Source: Prevotella sp. UBA2456 (GTDB lineage: Bacteria > Bacteroidota > Bacteroidia > Bacteroidales > Bacteroidaceae). From it: a stretch of DNA of 53,540 nucleotides. A model generated the notes under the pieces. The model worked only from the letters and a program-made list of their open reading frames with translations, did not search any database and was not told where the DNA came from. The stretch lies in contig DDPY01000056.1 of the NCBI GenBank assembly GCA_002342415.1, positions 103,406 through 156,945 of the forward strand. The letters run 5' to 3'. Shown piece by piece: positions 9,501 through 17,712 of this stretch. The position numbers and the translations under genes were made by a program. Each line of letters opens with the position of its first letter. Positions within the stretch are counted from its first letter, which is position 1.

Positions 9501-9765
9501 CGCTTCGTTCCTCCGCCTGCAGACCCTGACCGTAGGCTATACCTTCCCCACCCTCTGGACCAAGAAGGTAGGTATCAGCCGCGCTCGCGTCTACTTTACC
9601 GCAGGTAACCTGTTCTGCTGGAAGAAGTACAGCGGACTGGATCCCGATGTCAATGTCAGCCCCTCTGCCGACAGCTCATACAGCGGATTCCCCACTCCCA
9701 GCTACGACTACCTGTCATACCCGAAGACACGCACGTTCACCTTCGGTCTCAATGTATCATTCTAA
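6550..9765 (+). CDS. SusC-family TonB-dependent outer-membrane transporter (locus copy 1)
   Basis: SusC-type receptors are 22-strand outer-membrane barrels that import oligosaccharides with energy from TonB, capped by a SusD lipoprotein. The 1071-aa protein has a signal peptide (about 1-22, ending GFAQ) and a carboxypeptidase-regulatory-like domain starting KGTVVDNTGEPLIGV and ending near residue 90. The conserved DVVVVGYGTMKRKDLTGAV segment follows, then the plug (about 110-225, with SIRVRGG, YIVDG and IDVLKDAASTAIYGARGANGVI) and the barrel, which ends in the aromatic FGLNVSF. It is 21 bp upstream of its SusD partner. It is clearly diverged from the two duplicated SusC proteins downstream and has a short, ordinary signal peptide. 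By context the substrate is a pectin oligosaccharide; specificity cannot be read from the sequence. Confidence 0.95.
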   Translation: MQTRRLLLAMLLCMLWLTGFAQNAVKGTVVDNTGEPLIGVSVTYGNGQGTVTDINGNFTVNVPAGTSIKLSYVGYKPQTVKATNGVKVTLLEDNTTLEDVVVVGYGTMKRKDLTGAVASVTGDKLASNPVSTIGEALQGQLPGVNVISQDGRPGGTMSIRVRGGGSITQSNDPLYIVDGVQVSSIDDIAADNIESIDVLKDAASTAIYGARGANGVILITTKAGKEGKVQVKYNMYYQIKSKPSRLDTWNAYDHVLHQWSYATALGTTYADNVAKFYGLGSQYGNHLSEYKNVSAHNWMDDVMDSSHSWNHDLSISGGTKTTKYYAGVSFNDNSGALINTGFSRWSVNFKLSQEITKNLKWDIDARYGQVQWKGAQFGIATQAYRFNPIDKPLGTGEAADLGMGSANASEDYNPVNILNDYSNLTRRYRIGANNALTWTVIKGLTAKTELYLGRNWNKTERWDGGHTNGQSYNLARITNGDGYNVRWDTTISYDVQGLGEDHSLNVMAGNEVLASKSNSNYIQGTGFPTEWDSSYAFANIAMANKSIPGDETYSSVGTPSHTISWFGRVNYNFLGRYLLTATMRADGSSKFRGSNKWGYFPAAAVAWRINDEPFMAGAKDWLDNLKLRVSLGSSGNDGIDAGLFDTLWKTGTTTINGQTVPTYAPADCLGNPDLKWETTISRNIGLDFGFWNGKLHGSIEFYWNTTKDVLMRVPCDASTGFSYQYQNVGQTSNKGIELSLNYEILRAKNYNLSFGATINHNKNNVDKLMDGVVASAHTGWGSTMRVPYYDYLVKVDEPVGLIQGFESDGIYTVNDFNVVDGVWTLKEGIPDYKATGYAGGEAYNLPEGQAAFPGMAKFKDQDGDGNITTDDVTIIGRTQPKVTGGFNLTGRYKDLDFSANFTYQIGGKIYNANVMHAMMGNKDTGLGQARLAEVSDCWRMYNVDGNGELYAVTDPTELAALNAKAVYALPYSEYGICSSQFIENASFLRLQTLTVGYTFPTLWTKKVGISRARVYFTAGNLFCWKKYSGLDPDVNVSPSADSSYSGFPTPSYDYLSYPKTRTFTFGLNVSF

Positions 9766-9786
9766 ACATCAAAGGAGAAACAAGAT

Positions 9787-11874
9787 ATGAAAAACAAGAT
9801 ATTATCATTAGCACTTTGCGCAATGGGACTGGGTGCGCTGACCGCATGCAGCGACTATCTGGAGACCAGCTCACTGTCTAACGCAGACGGAGACTTCGTA
9901 TTCTCCAACATGACCACAGCCCGTGCCGCTATGGACGGTGCCTACGGTGAATGGCATGGAGCCATCAGCTCGCACATCTTTGGTGACGGACTGTTCTATG
10001 CTTTCGACATTGCCGGTTCGGACATCATGCGCCACCCGGAGAAATACACGGCACAGCCCCTGCGCCATGTGCCCGAGGCCTTCTATGTCAATGGTACCGA
10101 GGCAGCCAGCTACGATGCCGTCGGCTATGGTAAGGAGGCACCCAACAATGCCTACAGTGTATTGTTCTCGGTGTTGGGTAAGGCCAATGCCATCACCTCT
10201 GCCATCGAGAGCAAGGCAGAGTTCGATGCAATGGTAGAAGAAGGCAAGCCCACCGACTTGACCCAGCTCTACGGTGAGGCTGTAGCCCTGCGTGCCACCG
10301 TCTACCGCGAACTGATCAAGTACTATGGCGATGTTCCCTTCCAGACCAAGATGGGTGAACCCGCCAGTGGTTTGGCTCCCCGCGACTCCATCTATGATGT
10401 CATCCTCGAGGAGCTGATGAAGGTAGAGCCGCTGATGAATCCCGTAGGTGCCGACAAGCGCTACTTCTCGCAGACCTATGTCGATGCACTCATTGGCCGC
10501 ATGGCTCTGGAAGCCGGTGGCTATCAGACCCGCCGCGGCGACATCAAATATGTAGACGGTGACGGCGATGCCCTGACCTTCGAGACCATCGGTTCAGAGA
10601 ACAATGGTGCCACCTATGGCCGCCGTTCCGACTGGCAGGCTCTCTATACGATTGCCAAGGAGTATTTCCAGAAGGCTATCGACCATGCCGGAACTGCCAA
10701 ACTGTCGGCCAACTATCACGACTTCTTCGACCAGCTGCACAGCAACGATGCTGCCTATGCCGAGGAGTCTATCTATGAAGAGCCCTTCCAGCAGGGAGCC
10801 AGCGGCAACGACCCCCGTCCCTACTCGCTTGGTCGTCCTTCGGCAGGCGGTAGTTCTAACAACTATCCTTGTAAGAACTACGGTCAGGGCCGTATCAACC
10901 CAGCTTTCTACTACGGCATGTTCGACCCGAAGGACCTGCGCCGCGACCTCAGCTGCACGGTTACTGGTCTCGACGGCAAGGCAGGAAAGGAGAAGCTCAT
11001 CCCCTTCACTCCCGGTTCACAGGCCAATGGTGGCGGTATCGCCTGCAACAAGTTTGACGAATCCCGTCAGTCTACCGTATGGACCAAGAACCAGCGCCGC
11101 TCGGGTATCAATGCCCCGTATATGCGCATGGCCGAGGTCTACTTAGGACTGGCTGAGGCTTCAGCAGCCTTAGGCGACCAGGTGACTGCCAAGCAGTATC
11201 TGAAGATCATCCGCGACCGTGCCTTCGGTGGCAACGGTAATGTCGATGCCTTCATTGCCAAGGAAGGCTCGATGCTCAAGGCCGTCATCGACGAGCGCGG
11301 CTTCGAGTTTGCCGGCGAGGGTGACCGTCGCTTCACCCTGATTCGCACGGGTCTGATTGCCGAGAAGATTAAGGAAGTGAAGGACCTCACCCGTAAGATG
11401 CTCGACGGACTGGCTGCCAACGGCTACTATACCTTCGACAACGGCAACACCATCTCTGCCTATATCTGGACCAAGATGGTCGATGCCAAGAAGTTCTATG
11501 GCCATCGCAATGTCGAGACCACTCCTGCCGGCATGGAGGACGACCCCGTGCTGTCTCCCGGCTGGCGCGGTGTCAACAACGACTGGGAGTCGTACGGTCT
11601 GAGCTATAGCAACACCGAAACCAATCTGGCCATCAAGGGTCTGTTCACCAAGCTGACCGATGCCGAGATTGCCGCCCTCGAAGCCGACGGATACAAGAAG
11701 ACCGACTGGGGCAAGCAGCTGGTCGACAATGATGACGAGTACTACAAGTACCTGTTCTATCAGTACGACTATCAGAAAGCTCCTATCTATCTGTTCCCGT
11801 TCTCTCCGAACACCCTCTCGACAGGTGGATTCACCAACGGCTACGGATTCTCTAACGGTACATCTGCCGAATAA
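9787..11874 (+). CDS. SusD/RagB-family surface lipoprotein (partner of copy 1)
   Basis: SusD proteins are TPR-containing lipoproteins that bind glycan and act as a lid on the SusC barrel. The 695-aa product has a lipoprotein signal with lipobox LTAC (lipidated Cys21), followed by SDYLE, the usual start of mature SusD proteins. The RagB core is recognised by the segments AVALRATVYRELIKYYGDVPF, APYMRMAEVYLGLAEA and DERGFEFAGEGDRRFTLIRTG. It shares the operator-controlled promoter of susC 1 and is closed by a terminator at 11897. It is not close in sequence to the two cassette SusD proteins. Confidence 0.95.
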   Translation: MKNKILSLALCAMGLGALTACSDYLETSSLSNADGDFVFSNMTTARAAMDGAYGEWHGAISSHIFGDGLFYAFDIAGSDIMRHPEKYTAQPLRHVPEAFYVNGTEAASYDAVGYGKEAPNNAYSVLFSVLGKANAITSAIESKAEFDAMVEEGKPTDLTQLYGEAVALRATVYRELIKYYGDVPFQTKMGEPASGLAPRDSIYDVILEELMKVEPLMNPVGADKRYFSQTYVDALIGRMALEAGGYQTRRGDIKYVDGDGDALTFETIGSENNGATYGRRSDWQALYTIAKEYFQKAIDHAGTAKLSANYHDFFDQLHSNDAAYAEESIYEEPFQQGASGNDPRPYSLGRPSAGGSSNNYPCKNYGQGRINPAFYYGMFDPKDLRRDLSCTVTGLDGKAGKEKLIPFTPGSQANGGGIACNKFDESRQSTVWTKNQRRSGINAPYMRMAEVYLGLAEASAALGDQVTAKQYLKIIRDRAFGGNGNVDAFIAKEGSMLKAVIDERGFEFAGEGDRRFTLIRTGLIAEKIKEVKDLTRKMLDGLAANGYYTFDNGNTISAYIWTKMVDAKKFYGHRNVETTPAGMEDDPVLSPGWRGVNNDWESYGLSYSNTETNLAIKGLFTKLTDAEIAALEADGYKKTDWGKQLVDNDDEYYKYLFYQYDYQKAPIYLFPFSPNTLSTGGFTNGYGFSNGTSAE

Positions 11875-11896
11875 GGCAACCACCACACAACCCCTC

Positions 11897-11935
11897 AAAG
11901 AGCGGAAGGCATGCGTGCCCTCCGCTCTTTTTTTC
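11897..11935 (+). terminator. Rho-independent terminator after the first susD
   Basis: A 10-bp outer stem (11897-11906 with 11921-11930, AAAGAGCGGA) has an inner GGCA/TGCC stem across one mismatch and is followed by a run of T. It isolates cassette A from the first pair. Confidence 0.85.
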
Positions 11936-11950
11936 TTTATTAACTTTTTA

Positions 11951-11964
11951 CGTAAACGTTTACG
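11951..11964. promoter_or_regulatory. Perfect LacI-type palindromic operator upstream of cassette A
   Basis: Identical 14-base palindrome to that at 6432. It lies just after the terminator and about 75 bp upstream of the -33 element of the cassette A susC gene, further away than at the other two promoters. Confidence 0.7.
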
Positions 11965-12039
11965 ACAAGAGTGCCTTTAAAATTTATTTGCCTTTTGTAT
12001 TACTGCGGCCGACATCTTGTTGGTATTATTCGGACGACT

Positions 12040-12071
12040 CTTGCAGGCACCATAAAAAAACACTACTTTTG
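12040..12071 (+). promoter_or_regulatory. Promoter of cassette A
   Basis: -33-like CTTG at 12040-12043, a 20-bp spacer and -7 TACTTTTG at 12064-12071. The leader is about 55 nt. Its last part (AAACTACTAATTTATG and the following codons) is almost identical in cassette B. Confidence 0.65.
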
Positions 12072-12131
12072 TTCCGTTTCTACTGAAATGAATTACTTTA
12101 TATATTGTTAAATTTTAAAAACTACTAATTT

Positions 12132-15100
12132 ATGTCTGTTAAAATTAAGAGTACATTCTTCGACCCCAAGGTCGAAGTGTGGCACGCAATCCGAACGACA
12201 CTCTTGATGTGTCTACTCTTAGTGTGCGGTCAGGTTTCGGCCCAGACTACGGCTAAGGGTACGGTCATCGACGGTACGGGAGAACCCGTCATCGGCGCTA
12301 CCGTAGTAGAAAAGGGCAATGCCAAGAATGCAGCAGTCACCGACTTCGACGGTAACTTCACACTGAAGCTCCAGAAGTCGAAGACGGTTGTCATCTCCTA
12401 CATCGGCATGGTGACCCAGGAAGTGACTGCCAGCGAGAACATGAAGGTCACGCTGCAGGACGACAACGCCTCATTGGAGGAAATCGTTGTCGTAGGTTAC
12501 ACCAGCAAGGCCCGTAAGGACCTCACCGGTTCGGTAGGTTCGGTCAGTGGTGCCAAGTTGGCTGTAGTGCCGGTGTCAAGTGCTGCAGAGGCTTTGGCTG
12601 GTAAGATTGCCGGTGTGCAGATTACCACCACCGACGGTCAGCCCGGTGCCGACATCAACATCCGCGTGCGTGGTGCAACGTCTGTGACCCAGTCGAATGA
12701 GCCGCTGTACATTGTCGATGGTTTCCAGGTGGCCAACATCAACGATATTCCTCCCTCGGATATCGCCAGCATCGACGTGCTGAAGGATGCCTCGCTGACC
12801 GCCATCTACGGTGCAAAGGGTGGTAACGGTGTAGTCGTGGTAACCACCAAGTCGGCCCAGTCCGGTAAGGTACAGGTTTCGTTCAACGGCCGTCTGAGCG
12901 TATCTTCGCTGACTCGCTCGATGGACCTGATGAACACCGGTCAGTTTGTCGACCTGATGTACGACCGCGCTGCTGCCAACGGTACCCGTTCTTCGTGGGC
13001 CAAGGCCTTCCGCGGTGACTTCGGTAACCCCCGCGACAACGACCTGTACTATCAGCTGCTCACTGAGGACTGGCAGGATCAGGTATTAGGCAACCATCCC
13101 TGGAGCTATCAGGCCAATGTCACCATCGGCGGTGGTAACGAGACTACCAAGTTCAACCTGTCACTGACACAGTCGGAGGACAAGGGTATCATCTTAGGCT
13201 CGGGTGTCCGCCGTACCAACATCAACTTCAAACTCAACACCAAGATCACCAAGAACCTCGACTTCACCTACAACCCCAAGTTCACCTTCCGTCGTGACGA
13301 GGGTGCCGGCGGTGCCAACATCGGTTCAGGCGGTCTCGTGGACCGTGTGCTCCGCTTCCAGCCCACCAGTGGTCTGCGCGGATGGGGTAGCTACGACATC
13401 ATGGAGAATGCCTCTGATGCCGAGCGCTTCAATCTGACCAACCCGGTCACCGACATCGGCACCAACACACAGAAGAAGCACAGCTACGCTATCTCCCAGC
13501 AAGTATCTCTGAAGTGGAACCCCATCAGGGGACTCGTATTGCGCTCTGAGGGTAACTACAACATTTCGTTCCGCGACACCCAGCGCTACTGGGGCTGGCT
13601 GACCACCGAAGGTCAGAAGGCCGTCCACCAGCAGCTGCCCGTAGCCCGCCTGACCAAGCGTACCACCGAGTCGTACACCTGGACCAATACTGCCAGCTAC
13701 GACATGACTCTGAAAGACAAGCACAACTTCTCGTTCCTGCTCGGTCAGGAAATCTATCACACTAAGTATAAGGAGAACCAGCAGGCTGCCCACCTCTTCG
13801 ACAAGGCTATCGATGCCGAGACCGCCATCAACAACATGGCACTCGGTCAGCCCTACGCCCAGGACACCTACACGCTGACTTCTACCGCCAACCGCACCGC
13901 CTCGTTCTTCGGACAGGTCAGCTACAACTGGGATCACCGTTACCTGCTGTCTGCTACATTCCGTGCCGACGGTAGCTCGAAGTTCGCTTCCGGCAAGCAG
14001 TGGGGCTACTTCCCCTCTGTCTCTGGTGCATGGGTAGTCAACAAGGAGAAGTTCCTGAAGGACGTGAAGTGGATTGACCAGCTGAAGATTCGTGCCGCCT
14101 TCGGTCTCGCCGGTAACAACAACATCAACGACGACCTCTGGCGCTTCCTCTACACCACCAACAACTCGGGCGGTCCGCAGTTCGCGTCGACCACCTCGGC
14201 AAACGGCGAGCTGTACTACGGTACACCCAGCCCCTACGGCAACAAGGAGATTAAGTGGGAGACCACCATCACCCGCAACATCGCAGCCGACATCTCGCTG
14301 TTCGGCGGCCGTCTGACCATCACGCCGGAGTTCTACTGGAACACCACCCGCGACCTGCTCTATCAGTCGGTCATCCCGAGCGTCTCGGGCTATACCCGCC
14401 AGATGCAGAACATCGGTAAGGTGGCCAACAACGGTTGGGAGCTCACCGTCAACGGTGACATCCTGCGCGGCAAGGACTATGTGTTGAGTGCCAACTTCAC
14501 GCTGGGCCGCAACAAGATGACCATCAAGGAGCTGAACGCCACCGACACCCGCATCTTCAACTATGCCGGTGCCTGGAAGTCGGCCGATGAGAACGACTAC
14601 ATCCTCGAGGTGGGCAACGAGCTCGGTCTGATGTACGGCTATGTCTATGACGGTCTGTACACCTGGGATGAGTTCACCTACTCTGCCGGTGACAACTATC
14701 TGGCTAATCCCCGTGCCAAGGGTATGGTCAACGGTGTCCTCGTCGGCGGTACCATCACCGACGGCTACGAGGGCAACTCGGGCAATGGTGTCATTGCCTC
14801 TACCAACTCGGGCTACTCTACCCTTCCCGGTAAGATCAAGCTGAAGGACCTGAACGGTGACGGACAGATCGACACCAACGATAAGCGAGTCATCGGCCGC
14901 ACCACTCCGAAGTGGCAGGGCGGTTTCGGCATCAGCGGAACCTACAAGGACTTCGACTTCACTGCCAACTTCACCTACATGCTCGACTTCGACGTGTACA
15001 ATGCTACGGCATACGCCCTGTCCAGCACCTCTGGCAGCCAGAATACCTTCACCAATGTGTATTCGAAGTATGCCAACAACCGCTGGCGCTACTCTAACCC

Positions 15101-15479
15101 CACCACCGGTGAGACCATCTACAAGTCATACTATCTGGACGGCCAGCCCGGCATCTACCGCGACCTGAATGCCAATGCCAACAAGTGGAGCCCTGCCGAC
15201 CTCACCACCAACATCATGCTCGATGCCTTCGTCGAGGACGGTTCGTTCATCCGCTGCTCGGATATCACCATCGGCTACAACCTGCCGAAGAGCATCTGCC
15301 AGAAGATCTATCTGAACAAGGTTCGCGCCTACGTGTCGTGCTCCAACCTCTTCATCCTGACCAAGTATTCGGGCTACGATCCTGAGGTCGACGTGCAGTC
15401 GGGTCTGACTCCCTCGATGGACTACAACCGCTATCCACGTGCCCGCACCTTCTCGTTCGGTCTTAACGTTACCTTCTAA
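12132..15479 (+). CDS. SusC-family TonB-dependent transporter, cassette A
   Basis: Imports oligosaccharides through the outer membrane with its SusD partner 35 bp downstream. The 1115-aa protein starts with an unusually long signal region (MSVKIKS..., cleavage after about residue 37 at VSAQ). A carboxypeptidase-regulatory-like domain (KGTVIDGTGEPVIGATVV), the IVVVGYTSKARKDLTGSVG segment, the plug (NIRVRGATSVTQS, SIDVLKDASLTAIYGAKGGNGV) and a barrel ending FGLNVTF follow. It is a recent paralogue of the SusC at 23454: the region from the signal peptide end through the plug and the last ~260 bp are nearly identical, whereas the n-region of the signal peptide and parts of the barrel differ. An RNA hairpin is possible in the signal-peptide codons. 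It is one of three SusC proteins in this pectin locus. Confidence 0.95.
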   Translation: MSVKIKSTFFDPKVEVWHAIRTTLLMCLLLVCGQVSAQTTAKGTVIDGTGEPVIGATVVEKGNAKNAAVTDFDGNFTLKLQKSKTVVISYIGMVTQEVTASENMKVTLQDDNASLEEIVVVGYTSKARKDLTGSVGSVSGAKLAVVPVSSAAEALAGKIAGVQITTTDGQPGADINIRVRGATSVTQSNEPLYIVDGFQVANINDIPPSDIASIDVLKDASLTAIYGAKGGNGVVVVTTKSAQSGKVQVSFNGRLSVSSLTRSMDLMNTGQFVDLMYDRAAANGTRSSWAKAFRGDFGNPRDNDLYYQLLTEDWQDQVLGNHPWSYQANVTIGGGNETTKFNLSLTQSEDKGIILGSGVRRTNINFKLNTKITKNLDFTYNPKFTFRRDEGAGGANIGSGGLVDRVLRFQPTSGLRGWGSYDIMENASDAERFNLTNPVTDIGTNTQKKHSYAISQQVSLKWNPIRGLVLRSEGNYNISFRDTQRYWGWLTTEGQKAVHQQLPVARLTKRTTESYTWTNTASYDMTLKDKHNFSFLLGQEIYHTKYKENQQAAHLFDKAIDAETAINNMALGQPYAQDTYTLTSTANRTASFFGQVSYNWDHRYLLSATFRADGSSKFASGKQWGYFPSVSGAWVVNKEKFLKDVKWIDQLKIRAAFGLAGNNNINDDLWRFLYTTNNSGGPQFASTTSANGELYYGTPSPYGNKEIKWETTITRNIAADISLFGGRLTITPEFYWNTTRDLLYQSVIPSVSGYTRQMQNIGKVANNGWELTVNGDILRGKDYVLSANFTLGRNKMTIKELNATDTRIFNYAGAWKSADENDYILEVGNELGLMYGYVYDGLYTWDEFTYSAGDNYLANPRAKGMVNGVLVGGTITDGYEGNSGNGVIASTNSGYSTLPGKIKLKDLNGDGQIDTNDKRVIGRTTPKWQGGFGISGTYKDFDFTANFTYMLDFDVYNATAYALSSTSGSQNTFTNVYSKYANNRWRYSNPTTGETIYKSYYLDGQPGIYRDLNANANKWSPADLTTNIMLDAFVEDGSFIRCSDITIGYNLPKSICQKIYLNKVRAYVSCSNLFILTKYSGYDPEVDVQSGLTPSMDYNRYPRARTFSFGLNVTF
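12158..12177 (+). other. Possible mRNA hairpin within the signal-peptide codons of susC A
   Basis: CTTCGACC (12158-12165) pairs perfectly with GGTCGAAG (12170-12177) around the loop CCAA, starting 26 bases into the coding sequence. The paralogue at 23454 has a hairpin of the same size in nearly the same place built from different bases (23496-23515). Confidence 0.4.
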
Positions 15480-15514
15480 ATTGAAAATCGAAAATATTGT
15501 AAATCGAAAATATT
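15480..15514. repeat. AT-rich susC-susD linker made of short repeats
   Basis: The 35-bp gap consists of repeated AATCGAAAATATT/AATTGAAAAT words and is identical to the linker at 26838-26872. Related words occur before the small lipoprotein genes (20116-20147 and 31437-31473). It may act as the A-rich translation leader of susD, since Bacteroidetes rely little on Shine-Dalgarno pairing. Confidence 0.6.
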
Positions 15515-17683
15515 ATGAAACTTAACAAGATATTTATCAGTGGACTGGCCATGCTGTCATTGACGACATCGTGTAAGGACTACTTGGAGACCGAGCCGGC
15601 AACCAATGCTGCCGTACCCGAACTGGTATTCGGTTCGGAAGGTGAGACCCGCACGGCCCTGTATGGTGTCTACGCGAAAATTTGCGCTGACAATCTGTTC
15701 GGCAACCAGCTGTACAACACATTCCAGCTGAACAGCGATGTGGACTTCTATGCCAACTCCAACGAGGCCGCTGCCGGCAACCAGCCCCGCCGCTTCGATG
15801 TCCGCTCGGATGCCAGCAATGTGGAGAGTCTGTGGAACAACCTCTATTCAGGAGTTGAGACTGCCAACGAGTTCATCTACAACCTCGGCAAGAGTAGCAT
15901 CTACAAAGAAGAGACCAAGGAAGAGGGTGTAGAGCAGGAAGACGGCACCATCGAAACCGACCTGGTGCCCGTAGTGACCAACCTGACCCAGATGATGGGC
16001 GAGGCCAAGGTGATGCGCGCCATGTTCTACCACGAGTTGCTGAGCTACTTCGGCGATGTGCCCTTCACCATGCAAGCCACCTACGAGACCGACAACTTCG
16101 TGCCTGAGGTGACTGCCCGTCAGGAAATCAGCGATGCACTCATTGCCGACCTGATAGCTGCTGCCGAGTATATGTATTCAGACAAGGAGGCTGCCGCCAA
16201 CGCTCCCGAGCGCATCTCGAAGGAGGCCGCCTATGCCATGATTGCCCGTCTGGCCCTGCAGGCTGGCGGCTACTCGCTCAACCACGATGCCGGCAACCAG
16301 AACCAGTACTACATGTCGCGTCCTTCCAACTATCAGGAGTACTACAAGATTGCCCGCGACTATGCCAAGAAGGTGATCGATGCCGGTGGTCACTCACTGC
16401 GCAACTCCTATGCACAGGTGTTCATCGACGAGTGTAACTTCGTGGTCAACACAGGCGACGACCCCATCTTCGAGATTCCCTTCGCACAGACCACCAACGG
16501 CTACTGGGGCTATGCCCAGGGACCCACGAGTGATGTCAATACCGGCGACGAGACCAACTACTCGAACTCCGACTGGGGTGCCACCAACGGCGGTGTACGC
16601 TGCTCGGCATTCTATCGTTACTCGTTCGACGAGAGCGACCTGCGCCGCGACTTCATCAATGGTATGTGGTACTACTCTAACCAGGGACTGCCCACCCTGC
16701 GTTTCGACTATGCCATGCACAACAACAAGTGGTCGAAGCTGTGGGGTCCGAAGTTTGGCAAGAACACTACCTCCAGCACGGGTATCAACTTCGCCTACAT
16801 CCGCTATGCCGATGTGCTGCTGATGTTTGCCGAGGCTGAGAACGAGCTCAGCGGACCCACCGCCGATGCCCAGGAGGCACTGAAGACCGTCCGCCGCCGC
16901 GCCTTTGCCGGTGCCGATCAGGCAGACATGGTGGATGCTTACGTGGCTGCTGCTGCCGCATCGAAGGAGGACTTCCTGAAGGCTGTGCTCGACGAGCGCA
17001 AGTGGGAGTTTGCCGGCGAGAACATGCGTTGGAAGGACCTCGTGCGCAACAACCTGTATGCCGAGAAGGTGTTCATGACCTTCATGACCTATTATTCAGT
17101 GGCAGAGAATCAGGGTGGAACCTCATCCTATCTCGACATGGTCGAAGAGTATGATGGTTTGGCTTACAGCAGCTTGTTCCCCAGCAGTGTCTACTGGTGC
17201 TATGTAGAGAACTACAACACGGGCGGTATTCTGAACAAGAATAGTGCCTACTTCCCCAATACCTCACTGCCGATGGTGTATATCTATAACCCTTATAGCA
17301 ACACCACCAAGCCTACATCGAAGCCTGCCAACTTCTTCGATGCCGACGACAACCTTTATATGCTGAAGGTGCTCACCGCCAAGGACATCACAGGCTCTGG
17401 CGCGACCTCTACCGACTGGCAGACAACCGATGTCAAGTGGGCTGACGACAATACGGGTGTGATCAAAAACCAAGTGCTCTACTCGCTCTACGGCTACATC
17501 CGTGTAGACCAGCGCAGCAACATTGTGGTAGTAAACAATGGAGCGGCCAGCCAATTCGACATCAACAGCTCTTCTGCCAAGGCTAACTTCAGCCGTCTGC
17601 CTGCCGTGCGCTACTTGCTGCCCTATCCGGAAGAGGCCATTGCACGCTCCAACGGTGCCTATAAGAACTACTACGGATATTAA
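15515..17683 (+). CDS. SusD/RagB-family lipoprotein, cassette A
   Basis: The glycan-binding lid for the cassette A SusC. The 722-aa product has a lipoprotein signal ending in TTSC (Cys20), followed by KDYLETEPATN. RagB-type segments include ETANEFIYN, GEAKVMRAMFYHELLSYFGDVPF, EAAYAMIARLALQAGGYS, FAYIRYADVLLMFAEAENE and DERKWEFAGENMRWKDLVRNN. Its first 41 bases belong to a 220-bp block identical to cassette B. The region of about residues 140-150 (KEEGVEQEDGTIETD) and the last third differ most from the paralogue at 26873, so the glycan-facing parts may have diverged. It is 29 bp upstream of the beta-helix lipoprotein gene. Confidence 0.95.
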   Translation: MKLNKIFISGLAMLSLTTSCKDYLETEPATNAAVPELVFGSEGETRTALYGVYAKICADNLFGNQLYNTFQLNSDVDFYANSNEAAAGNQPRRFDVRSDASNVESLWNNLYSGVETANEFIYNLGKSSIYKEETKEEGVEQEDGTIETDLVPVVTNLTQMMGEAKVMRAMFYHELLSYFGDVPFTMQATYETDNFVPEVTARQEISDALIADLIAAAEYMYSDKEAAANAPERISKEAAYAMIARLALQAGGYSLNHDAGNQNQYYMSRPSNYQEYYKIARDYAKKVIDAGGHSLRNSYAQVFIDECNFVVNTGDDPIFEIPFAQTTNGYWGYAQGPTSDVNTGDETNYSNSDWGATNGGVRCSAFYRYSFDESDLRRDFINGMWYYSNQGLPTLRFDYAMHNNKWSKLWGPKFGKNTTSSTGINFAYIRYADVLLMFAEAENELSGPTADAQEALKTVRRRAFAGADQADMVDAYVAAAAASKEDFLKAVLDERKWEFAGENMRWKDLVRNNLYAEKVFMTFMTYYSVAENQGGTSSYLDMVEEYDGLAYSSLFPSSVYWCYVENYNTGGILNKNSAYFPNTSLPMVYIYNPYSNTTKPTSKPANFFDADDNLYMLKVLTAKDITGSGATSTDWQTTDVKWADDNTGVIKNQVLYSLYGYIRVDQRSNIVVVNNGAASQFDINSSSAKANFSRLPAVRYLLPYPEEAIARSNGAYKNYYGY

Positions 17684-17712
17684 ATACCTAAACATAATAA
17701 GACATTATAGCA

